A stretch of 64,000 nt of DNA from Thiohalobacter sp. (GTDB lineage: Bacteria > Pseudomonadota > Gammaproteobacteria > Thiohalobacterales > Thiohalobacteraceae): contig NZ_JALTON010000058.1 of assembly GCF_027000115.1 (NCBI RefSeq), positions 1-64,000 on the forward strand, given 5' to 3'. The notes under the pieces are model-generated. The model saw nothing but the letters and a program-made list of their open reading frames with translations, was not told where the DNA came from and made no database searches. Shown one piece after another: positions 33,118 through 39,649 of this stretch. The first letter of the stretch is position 1; the number at the start of each line of letters is the position of its first letter. Both the position numbers and the translations under genes were made by a program.

Positions 33118-33468
33118 TTGTTTGGAATGCCATACGCTCTGCTGCCACCTCTTCCGTTGAATGACAACTCTACGCCGCCTTTAAACTCCATGCCAGATTT
33201 CAAAACAGCCTTTCTGAAACAAAAACAACACGGGTACGGTACCCGAGACCACTGTGGCCAAATTACTCGCCGCGCATCAAACGGACAAGATCGGCCTGGT
33301 GGAACCGATAAACTTTGCAGTGATGCAGACTCACTGAAGCCAATGACCGCAACGCTGTACTGCTTACCCCCTCAAAACAACCACGAAATTCTGGGCTGGA
33401 AAATGCACTGGGCTTTCAGGCTCAATCCCTCATATGTCTTTTGGCTTCATGACGCGTATAACGATTAA
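33118..33468 (+). CDS. Possible reverse-oriented ORF in cassette 2
   Basis: Cassette 2 (33021-33461) has no open frame of useful length in the normal cassette sense. The only frame spanning it runs the other way: 116 codons from a TTG at 33118 (or ATG at 33127), ending just inside attC1 at the TAA in ACGATTAA. The predicted peptide (proline-rich start, then TAFLKQKQHGYGTRDHCGQ and AFRLNPSYVFWLHDAYND) matches nothing I know. It could be a real antisense cassette gene, or the cassette may be non-coding. Confidence 0.25.
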   Translation: MFGMPYALLPPLPLNDNSTPPLNSMPDFKTAFLKQKQHGYGTRDHCGQITRRASNGQDRPGGTDKLCSDADSLKPMTATLYCLPPQNNHEILGWKMHWAFRLNPSYVFWLHDAYND

Positions 33469-33527
33469 GCTGTGCGGCGCAAACGAAGCGCAGCGTAGTT
33501 TGCGTCCGAACGAGCGCCTTGTTAGGC
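33456..33527 (-). other. attC site of cassette 1
   Basis: A 72-base site from GTATAAC (33456-33462) to GTTAGGC (33521-33527) on the plus strand. GTTAGGC is a perfect core box. The interior AAGCTGTGCGGCGCAAACG...GTTTGCGTCCGAACGAGCG nearly repeats attC3. Confidence 0.93.
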
Positions 33528-33533
33528 GATAGA

Positions 33534-33962
33534 TTAGCCATATAACTTTTTCACTACAGGACGCCTACCCGCTACATATAAACGCATATATATCTTTCGT
33601 CCCTTAAGCGTTTTTAAACCCCAATCAAAATAATTTTCTTCAGCGAATGTGAATGTTTTACTTGAATGAGGATCAATCCTTATATCACATGCATCTGGCC
33701 CAGGCGATTCGATCTCCTCAAGTTTTCGAAAAGGCCATTTGCCTGATCCGTATAACAACTCCCAGTAACTCAAAATTATTGGTTTTGAACTAAGGTTTCG
33801 AACAAATATTTCATTTCCTATATCTGGTGCCCCTGTAAAGTTATAGCCAATATCGATGCGGAATCGATCATTCCATAATTCCCATAACTTCACCAATGCC
33901 AGAAATGTAGAGAGAAGCGCACCCCACCAGGCAATAATGTTAATATCGTGTGTTTCCTGCAT
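33534..33962 (-). CDS. Integron cassette 1 protein, membrane-anchored, unknown function
   Basis: A 142-residue protein. An N-terminal hydrophobic segment (about residues 8-28, IIAWWGALLSTFLALVKLW) suggests a single membrane anchor, followed by a soluble domain rich in aromatic residues (ILSYWELLYGSGKWPF, KTFTFAEENYFDW) ending VAGRRPVVKKLYG. I do not recognise the family, though small anchored proteins of this kind are frequent in cassettes. The ATG lies only about 16 bases after the attI crossover. It is the first cassette and so the best expressed from any attI-side promoter. Strongly AT-rich. Confidence 0.78.
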   Translation of the reverse strand: MQETHDINIIAWWGALLSTFLALVKLWELWNDRFRIDIGYNFTGAPDIGNEIFVRNLSSKPIILSYWELLYGSGKWPFRKLEEIESPGPDACDIRIDPHSSKTFTFAEENYFDWGLKTLKGRKIYMRLYVAGRRPVVKKLYG

Positions 33963-33972
33963 TTGTATTTTC

Positions 33973-34034
33973 GCCTAACAGTGATTAGACGGCCGCAGGC
34001 CGCAATACAAACACGGCCACCCGCCGTCTAACCC
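33973..34034 (-). other. attI region
   Basis: The plus-strand box GCCTAAC (33973-33979) is the reverse of the core GTTAGGC and marks the attI-cassette 1 junction. Next to it GTGATTAGACGGCCG (33981-33995) and CCGCCGTCTAA (34021-34031) form an inverted pair, likely integrase-binding sequences. Exact attI limits cannot be set from sequence alone. Confidence 0.7.
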
Positions 34035-34152
34035 ATCTCCCGGCTAGCACCGCCCGCTGTTCTTTTCTCCAAAACCTAGCGCAGATCCCCCATCCCAGCA
34101 AGCGTTTACAGGGCCTCGTTCCCTCGGCACCCGTGTCTCCGGATGCCGGGAT

Positions 34153-34191
34153 GGTGTGATAGGCGGCCGACACTCGGCCGTCTATCACACC
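34153..34191. promoter_or_regulatory. Near-perfect 18-base inverted repeat upstream of intI
   Basis: Left arm GGTGTGATAGGCGGCCGA (34153-34170), loop CAC, right arm TCGGCCGTCTATCACACC (34174-34191), with one mismatch. The arm core GTGATAGACGGCCG resembles the attI-side repeat GTGATTAGACGGCCG at 33981. It sits immediately before the intI -35 box, so it may be an integrase-binding or operator site, or insulate intI from cassette transcription. Confidence 0.7.
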
Positions 34192-34193
34192 CC

Positions 34194-34222
34194 TTGCAAG
34201 ACTCGCCCATATACTATATAAA
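34194..34222 (+). promoter_or_regulatory. Promoter of intI
   Basis: TTGCAA at 34194-34199 and TATAAA at 34217-34222 with a 17-base spacer. The -10 box lies within a LexA-like palindrome. Transcription would start about 25 bases before the intI ATG. Confidence 0.6.
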
Positions 34223-34229
34223 AATACAG
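34214..34229. promoter_or_regulatory. LexA (SOS) box over the intI promoter
   Basis: CTAT-ATAAAAAT-ACAG matches the gammaproteobacterial consensus CTGT-N8-ACAG with one mismatch and exact spacing. Control of intI by LexA is established for other integrons. Its position across the -10 box would allow repression. Confidence 0.6.
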
Positions 34230-34254
34230 TCCCTGTTGCCAGGGAAGGCAGATC

Positions 34255-35268
34255 ATGGGACGGAAACCCTCCCCCTTTCTGGAGCAAGTGCGTCGCGCCT
34301 GCCGCGTCCGGCACTACAGCTATCGCACCGAGCAGGCCTACGTGGACTGGATCAGGCGCTTCATTCTGTTTCACGGCAAGCGGCACCCGGAAGTTCTGCG
34401 GGAACGCGAGGTTGCTGACTTCCTGAGCTGGCTCGCGGTAGAGCGGCACGTATCTACCAGCACGCAGAATCAGGCCCTGAACGCGCTGGTGTTTCTGTAC
34501 CGCTGCGTACTCGAACGTCCCCTGGGGGATATCGGTGCCGTGGCCCGGGCGCGGCGGCCGCGTCGCATCCCAGTGGTACTGAGCCGGGCCGAGGTGCAAC
34601 GCTTGCTGGCGGAGCTTCGTGGTACGCCCTGGCTGGTGGCGGGGCTTCTGTACGGCTCCGGACTGCGACTGATGGAGGCGCTGCGGCTGCGGGTAAAGGA
34701 CTTGGATTTCGAACACCTGGCCATCCTGGTACGCGCCGGTAAGGGCAACAAGGACCGGGTGGTGACTCTGCCCGAACCCCTCGTCGAGCCGCTGCAGCGC
34801 CAGCTTCGAACGGTACGCAACATCCACGAGCAGAATCTCGCCGAAGGATTTGGCGATGTCGCCCTGCCGCACGCGCTGGCACGGAAATACCCGGGCGCAG
34901 CGAAGTCACTGGCCTGGCAGTATCTGTTCCCGGCCTCGCGGCGCAGCCGGGACCCGCGCTCGGACCGGACCGGCCGGCATCATCTCGACCCCACAGTGAT
35001 ACAGAAGGCCGTGCGCGGTGCCTTGCGGCGGGCAGGCATTTTCAAGCCGGCGAGTTGCCATACGCTGCGGCATTCGTTCGCCACTCATTTGCTGGAGCGG
35101 GGCATGGACATTAGAACGGTGCAGGAGCAATTGGGTCACAAGGATGTCAAGACAACCCAGATCTATACCCATGTGCTTTCGCGTGGGGGATCAGCAGTGG
35201 TCAGTCCGCTGGAGGAGACGCTGAGGTCTGACGATGAGCGGCGTTCGGTTGCCAGCCAGGTGGGTTGA
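34255..35268 (+). CDS. intI: Integron integrase IntI
   Basis: Site-specific tyrosine recombinase that captures and shuffles cassettes between attI and attC. It has 337 residues. The N-terminal SAM-like domain contains [18 protein letters not shown]. The catalytic residues are visible: Arg in [13 protein letters not shown], HxxR in [10 protein letters not shown], His in LGHKDVKTT and Tyr in TQIYTHV. The IntI-specific insert with [22 protein letters not shown] separates it from XerC/D. An AGGGAAGG site precedes the ATG at 34255. The gene looks intact, and GC-rich unlike the cassettes, so it is probably long resident. Confidence 0.97.
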   Translation: MGRKPSPFLEQVRRACRVRHYSYRTEQAYVDWIRRFILFHGKRHPEVLREREVADFLSWLAVERHVSTSTQNQALNALVFLYRCVLERPLGDIGAVARARRPRRIPVVLSRAEVQRLLAELRGTPWLVAGLLYGSGLRLMEALRLRVKDLDFEHLAILVRAGKGNKDRVVTLPEPLVEPLQRQLRTVRNIHEQNLAEGFGDVALPHALARKYPGAAKSLAWQYLFPASRRSRDPRSDRTGRHHLDPTVIQKAVRGALRRAGIFKPASCHTLRHSFATHLLERGMDIRTVQEQLGHKDVKTTQIYTHVLSRGGSAVVSPLEETLRSDDERRSVASQVG

Positions 35269-35270
35269 TT

Positions 35271-35354
35271 GATGGGCACGCTTCGCTTTGCCCATCCTAC
35301 GGGATACGTTGCTTTGGAGGTTCCCGATGGGCACGCTTCGCTTTGCCCATCCTG
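35271..35354. repeat. Two GATGGGCA repeats after intI
   Basis: Two copies of GATGGGCACGCTTCGC followed by TTTGCCCATCCT, in direct orientation at 35271-35300 and 35326-35354, between intI and the SYLF gene. Confidence 0.85.
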
Positions 35355-35441
35355 CCAGGCTACCGGGCGGGGGCGGGACTCAATTCGGGCGCATGACGGC
35401 CGATAACCGGGGATGAGCTGTGCCAACCCGGGAGATTTACC

Positions 35442-36008
35442 GTGAAATCCTTGAGAATGTTTGCCCTGACTACCCTGCTGGCAGGCCTGACGCTGGGCGG
35501 CCCGGCGCCAGCGGGATGGAACCCGCTGGCGAAGGAGCAGGCCAGCGACCAGAAGGCGGCGTCGGACGATGCCCGCGAGGCCATTGCGGCCTTCCGCAAC
35601 AAGGATCCGAGCATGAAGGTGTTCTTCGACCGTGCCTACGGCTATGCGGTGTTCCCCACCGTGGCCAAGGGCGGCATGGGCATCGGCGGCGCCTATGGCA
35701 AGGGCGAGGTCTACGAGCGCGGGCGCCTGGTGGGCCGCTCCAGCCTCACCCAGGTCACCATCGGTTTCCAGCTCGGCGGCCAGGCCTATAGCGAGATCAT
35801 TTTCTTCAAGGACAAGGCGACGCTGGATGATTTCAGGTCCGGCAACTTCGAGTTCAGCGCCCAGGCCTCGGCCGTGGCAGCAACGGCCGGCGCTTCGGCG
35901 GATGCGGACTACAGCAATGGCGTGGCCATCTTCACCCTGGCCAAGGGTGGGTTGATGTACGAGGCCAGTGTCGGCGGGCAGAAGTTCAGTTTTACGCCGC
36001 TGCGGTAG
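35442..36008 (+). CDS. SYLF-domain (Ysc84/DUF500) exported protein
   Basis: A 188-residue protein with an N-terminal signal peptide (cleavage near AGWN, residue 25). The SYLF domain fills the rest: FFDRAYGYAVFPTVAKGGMGIGGAYGKGEVY, then GFQLGGQAYSEIIFF, then a final GLMYEASVGGQKFSF. In eukaryotes this domain binds phosphoinositides; bacterial members are periplasmic and of unclear role. The GTG start at 35442 follows CGGGAG and is preferred over the internal ATG. Confidence 0.88.
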   Translation: MKSLRMFALTTLLAGLTLGGPAPAGWNPLAKEQASDQKAASDDAREAIAAFRNKDPSMKVFFDRAYGYAVFPTVAKGGMGIGGAYGKGEVYERGRLVGRSSLTQVTIGFQLGGQAYSEIIFFKDKATLDDFRSGNFEFSAQASAVAATAGASADADYSNGVAIFTLAKGGLMYEASVGGQKFSFTPLR

Positions 36009-36039
36009 GGAGCGGAGGTCGCGTGTTGATTGGGGTGGT

Positions 36040-36225
36040 GATGGGCACGCTTCGCTTTGCCCATCCTACCTGTGAACCTCTCGTAGGATGGGCAAAGGCC
36101 CGGAGGGCCGTGCCCATCGGGGTCCGGTTCCTGCCGGACATTCGCTGATGGGCACGCTTCGCTTTGCCCATCCTACCTGTGAATCTCTCGCAGGATGGGC
36201 AAAGGCGCATGGCGCCGTGCCCATC
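36040..36225. repeat. Array of four GATGGGCA repeats
   Basis: Elements at 36040-36069, 36083-36118, 36147-36176 and 36191-36225 alternate in orientation. They form two tandem copies of one inverted pair, separated by CTGTGAACCTCTC and CTGTGAATCTCTC spacers. They occupy the gap between the convergent SYLF and DsrC-like genes. Confidence 0.88.
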
Positions 36226-36241
36226 GGGGTTGCTGTCCTGC

Positions 36242-36577
36242 TCAGACATCCAGCATCAGCTTGAGCGGCTTGCGCATGCCGGCGATCTTGCAGGCCTGCT
36301 GGCCATAACCCCATGGAAACAGGCTGTAGATGTAGCGGCGGGTGGCGCGCGCCTTGCCGTGGCGCTCGCGCAGGCGCTTCAATATCATTCTCGCCTCGGG
36401 CACTACCTGGTGCGATTCGAAATGTTCCCGCACCAGTTCCACGATCTCCCAGCGCTCCGGGGTCATTTCCAGGCCAAGTTCTTCCGCAAGGCGTTCCGCG
36501 ACCTGGGGCGACCAGTCGGCGGGGTCGATCAGGAAGCCTTCGTTGTCACGGGCGATCTCCAGATCGTTCAGGCTCAT
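36242..36577 (-). CDS. DsrC/TusE-family protein lacking the terminal cysteine
   Basis: A 111-residue DsrC-fold protein (MSLNDLEIARDNEGFLIDPADWSPQVAERLAEE, then RWEIVELVREHFE). DsrC proteins relay sulfur through a C-terminal arm with two cysteines; TusE keeps only the last. Here the arm reads YGQQACKIAGMRKPLKLMLDV: the upstream Cys is kept but the penultimate C-terminal Cys is replaced by LMLDV. It therefore cannot form the usual intramolecular disulfide or trisulfide, and may be regulatory or a single-thiol carrier. It is the last gene of the nitrate-assimilation operon, 12 bases after nasA. Confidence 0.85.
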   Translation of the reverse strand: MSLNDLEIARDNEGFLIDPADWSPQVAERLAEELGLEMTPERWEIVELVREHFESHQVVPEARMILKRLRERHGKARATRRYIYSLFPWGYGQQACKIAGMRKPLKLMLDV

Positions 36578-36588
36578 GGATGTATCCT

Positions 36589-39270
36589 CTATCGGTTTTC
36601 CGCAGCCGCATGCCCATGGGCTTCGAGCAGGGCGTGCAGTTCGGGAATGCAGGAACCACAGTTGGTGCCGGCCTTGAGCAGGGCGCCGATGGCCTCGACG
36701 CTGTCCACCTTGCCCGCGCGAATGGCCTCGACGAGGGTGTTCTCGCCGACATTGAAACAGGCGCAGACCACGCGGCCGGCATCGGTCCGGCCCTTGCCGG
36801 GGCGGCCGGTGAGCAGGCTCATGCGTGCGTCGTCGTCGAGAGCCGGCTCGGCGAACAGCGCGGCCAGCCAGTCGCGGGACGGCAGCCGGGGATCCGGGCC
36901 GATGAAGATGCAGCTTTCCAGCCGCCCGTCGACCAGCCGCGCGGCACGATAGCGGTTGCGCGCGGAATCGAAATATTCCAGCCAGTCGACCTGCTCCTCG
37001 GCGCTACAGAGCAGGTCCCGGGCACAGGCCGCCCAGTCGCGTGGCGGCTGGTCGCCGGCGATCTCGTAGCGCCAGTAGCCGTTGCCCCGGGCACAGCTCC
37101 AGTAGCGGGCATGGCGCATGGGCAGGCGCCGGCGTGACAGAAGGAAACCGTGCCAGGCCGCAGCAAAGGCACGGATGCGCACCGGCGTGTGCTTGAACTC
37201 GGGCTGACCGGAGAGCGGGTCACGGTCGGGGTTCACCAGCAGGTCGATACTGGGCAGGCTGGAAAAGCGGCTGTTCCAGTGCATGGGCACGAACACCGAG
37301 CCGGGACGCTGGCCGTCGCTGACCCGCGCGCGGAGCAGGGCGCTGCCCCAGCGGCTCTCGATCTCCACCAGTCCGCCGTCGGCGACCCCGGCGGCCTCGG
37401 CATCGTCGGGATGCAGCTCGCAATAGGGCTCGACGATGTGACCGGACAGGCGCGGCGACTTGCCGGTGCGGGTGAGCGTGTGCCAGTGGTCGCGCACCCG
37501 GCCGGTGTTGAGCACCAGCGGATAGTCGGCGCCCGGCGCATGCGCGGGCGCCCGCTCGCCCACGGCCACGAAGCGCGCGCGGCCGCTGTCGGTGAAGAAG
37601 CGGCCATCATCGAACAGCCGCGCCCTGCCCTGCCCCGCACCCTTCGGCACCGGCCACTGAATGGGTTCGAGCAGGGCATAGCCGGCGTCGGACAGCTCGG
37701 CCAGGTCGCCGATGTCGAAGTCGCGCCGGCCGTCGTTCTCCCAGGCAGAGAGCGCGGCATGCTCACGGAACACGTCGGCCGCCGAGGCATAGGGGAAGGC
37801 CTCGGCGAAGCCCATGCGCCGCGCGACCTCGGTAACGATCCACCAGTCGGGACGCGCCTCCCCGGGGCTGGGCAGGAAGGCGCGCTGGCGCGAGATGCGG
37901 CGCTCGGAGTTGGTCACCGTGCCTTCCTTCTCGCCCCAGGCCTGCGCCGGCAGCAGCACGCGCGCGTACTGCGTGGTGTCGGTGTCACGCACGCAGTCGG
38001 ACACCACCAGCAGCTCGCAGGCGGCCAGCGCCTCGCGCACTCGGGCGCTGTCGGGCAGGCTCACCGCGGGATTGGTGCCCATGATCCACAGCGCCCGCAC
38101 GCGCCCCTCGGATACGGCCTCGAACAGGTCCACCGCCATCAGCCCGGGACGGTCCGCGATCACCGGCGCGTGCCAGAAGCGCTGCACGCGTTCGCGGTCC
38201 TCCGCGCTGCCCAGCTCCATGTGCGCGGCGAGCTGGTTGGCCAGCCCGCCGACCTCCCGCCCACCCATGGCATTGGGCTGGCCGGTCAGCGAGAAGGGGC
38301 CCATCCCCGGGCGGCCGATGCGCCCGGTGAGCAGGTGGCAGTTGATCAGGGCATTGACCTTGTCGGTGCCGTAGGAAAACTGGTTGAGGCCCTGCGAGAA
38401 CAGGCTGACCACCCGCTCGGTGCGCGCGAACAGGCGATAGAAGTCGATCAGCGCGGCCTCCTCCAGCCCGCAGGCCACGGCGACGCGGGCGGGATCGCCG
38501 ACCTGCGCGCGCGCAGCCTCCAGCGCCGCGTCCAGGCCCTCGGTGGCCTGCGCGGTGAATAGCGCGTGCGTCTCGCCCTGGTCGTGCAGCCAGCACAGGA
38601 GGCCGTTGAACAGCAGGTGGTCGGTGCCCGGTGCCAGGGGCAGATGGCGGTCGGCGATATCGCAGGTCGCGGTGCGCCGCGGGTCGATGACCACCACCAT
38701 GAGGTCCGGGTTGTTCCGCTTTGCCTGTCGCAACCTCTGGAACAGCACCGGATGACACCAGGCCAGGTTGGACCCGGCAATGACCACCAGCTTGGCGCGT
38801 TCCAGATCCTCGTAGCAGCCGGGCACGGTGTCGCTGCCGAAGGCCCGCTTGTGCGCGGCCACGGCCGAGGACATGCACAGGCGGGAGTTGGTGTCGATGT
38901 TGGCGGCGCCGATGAAGCCCTTCATCAGTTTGTTGGCAACGTAGTAGTCCTCGGTGAGCAGTTGCCCGGAGACGTAGAAGGCCACCGATTCCGGGCCCGT
39001 CTCGGCAATGATGCGCGAGAACTCGCCGGCCACGTGATCAAGCGCGCGGCCCCAGTCGGTGCGTTCGCCGTCGATCTCCGGAAACAGCAGCCGGTCCTCC
39101 AGCCCCACCGTCTCGCCCAGCGCCGCGCCCTTGGAACAGAGCCGCCCGTAATTGGCGGGGTGCTCCGAATCGCCGGCCACGCGCACATTCATCGCCTCGT
39201 CCACGGTGGCCAGTACGCCGCAGCCGGTGCCGCAGTAGGGGCAGGTGGTTCTGACTGTCTGCTCGGACAT
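36589..39270 (-). CDS. nasA: Assimilatory nitrate reductase catalytic subunit (NasA type)
   Basis: Cytosolic Mo-bis-MGD enzyme reducing nitrate to nitrite. The 893 residues carry an N-terminal [4Fe-4S] site (C10, C13, C17 in TTCPYCGTGCGV and C45 in GRLCSKG). MopB domains follow (AANIDTNSRLCMSSAVAAHK, AMGGREVGGLANQLAAHM). A C-terminal BFD-like [2Fe-2S] domain has VVCACFNVGENT and GTNCGSCIPEL near 830-880. That domain is typical of NADH- or flavodoxin-linked NasA. It follows a small membrane protein by 21 bases in the nirBD operon. Confidence 0.92.
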   Translation of the reverse strand: MSEQTVRTTCPYCGTGCGVLATVDEAMNVRVAGDSEHPANYGRLCSKGAALGETVGLEDRLLFPEIDGERTDWGRALDHVAGEFSRIIAETGPESVAFYVSGQLLTEDYYVANKLMKGFIGAANIDTNSRLCMSSAVAAHKRAFGSDTVPGCYEDLERAKLVVIAGSNLAWCHPVLFQRLRQAKRNNPDLMVVVIDPRRTATCDIADRHLPLAPGTDHLLFNGLLCWLHDQGETHALFTAQATEGLDAALEAARAQVGDPARVAVACGLEEAALIDFYRLFARTERVVSLFSQGLNQFSYGTDKVNALINCHLLTGRIGRPGMGPFSLTGQPNAMGGREVGGLANQLAAHMELGSAEDRERVQRFWHAPVIADRPGLMAVDLFEAVSEGRVRALWIMGTNPAVSLPDSARVREALAACELLVVSDCVRDTDTTQYARVLLPAQAWGEKEGTVTNSERRISRQRAFLPSPGEARPDWWIVTEVARRMGFAEAFPYASAADVFREHAALSAWENDGRRDFDIGDLAELSDAGYALLEPIQWPVPKGAGQGRARLFDDGRFFTDSGRARFVAVGERAPAHAPGADYPLVLNTGRVRDHWHTLTRTGKSPRLSGHIVEPYCELHPDDAEAAGVADGGLVEIESRWGSALLRARVSDGQRPGSVFVPMHWNSRFSSLPSIDLLVNPDRDPLSGQPEFKHTPVRIRAFAAAWHGFLLSRRRLPMRHARYWSCARGNGYWRYEIAGDQPPRDWAACARDLLCSAEEQVDWLEYFDSARNRYRAARLVDGRLESCIFIGPDPRLPSRDWLAALFAEPALDDDARMSLLTGRPGKGRTDAGRVVCACFNVGENTLVEAIRAGKVDSVEAIGALLKAGTNCGSCIPELHALLEAHGHAAAENR

Positions 39271-39291
39271 GAATTTTCCCGCCGGGGCGCT

Positions 39292-39624
39292 TCAGAGAAC
39301 ATTTCGGAACAGGCTCCGGTCGTGCAACCGGCCCCGAACGAAGCGATTGTAGTCGTCACGGATGGACCCGAGAATGTAGCGGCGGAATGCAAGCAGGGCC
39401 AGTACCCCAAGCAGCACCCGCAGACCATCCCACCAGCCGGGCAGATCCAGGAACAGGATGAGCACCAGCGGCCAGACATACAGCAGCCCGCGCAGCCCGT
39501 GACGCGCCAGGATCAGGCCGCCGGCCGTCAGCCGCAACAGGCGCTGGCCGGGGCGCCGGTATTGTACCTGGAATACGGCGGCTTCGAGCGGGTTGTCGAT
39601 GTCGTCGAGGGAGCGGGCTCTCAT
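39292..39624 (-). CDS. Small membrane protein of the nitrate operon
   Basis: The likely start is the ATG at 39624 (MRARSLDDIDNPLEAAVFQVQY), giving 110 residues; the longer open frame overlaps the upstream fusion gene and is rejected. Two hydrophobic stretches follow a basic segment (GLLYVWPLVLILFLDLPGWW and GLRVLLGVLALLAF), then a basic tail FRRYILGSIRDDYNRF. It probably sits in the inner membrane with the DmsC-like anchor. I do not recognise a family. Confidence 0.65.
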   Translation of the reverse strand: MRARSLDDIDNPLEAAVFQVQYRRPGQRLLRLTAGGLILARHGLRGLLYVWPLVLILFLDLPGWWDGLRVLLGVLALLAFRRYILGSIRDDYNRFVRGRLHDRSLFRNVL

Positions 39625-39649
39625 GCGGTCATCCAGCCCATCGCGACGA

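Larger units (their letters stand above)
32401..35268. mobile_element. Chromosomal integron with three cassettes
   Basis: The element comprises intI (34255-35268, plus strand), an attI region to its left, and three cassettes on the minus strand reading away from intI, the standard layout. Crossover points on the plus strand fall at 33979/33978 (attI-cassette 1), 33462/33461 (cassette 1-2) and 33021/33020 (cassette 2-3). Cassettes are 517, 441 and 614 bases. For each cassette the 5' end box is the exact complement of its own attC R'' box (GTTAGGC/GCCTAAC, GTTATAC/GTATAAC, GTTATGT/ACATAAC). Cassette DNA is visibly AT-rich against the chromosome. Confidence 0.92.

Noticed and set aside
33118-33468. 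Cassette 2 reverse frame as a confident gene
   Set aside because: It is kept only at low confidence: no ribosome-binding site, no recognised family, orientation against the array, and it reads into attC1.
34194-34215. TTGCAA plus TATACT (34210-34215) as the intI promoter
   Set aside because: The spacer would be only ten bases; TATAAA at 34217 gives the correct 17.
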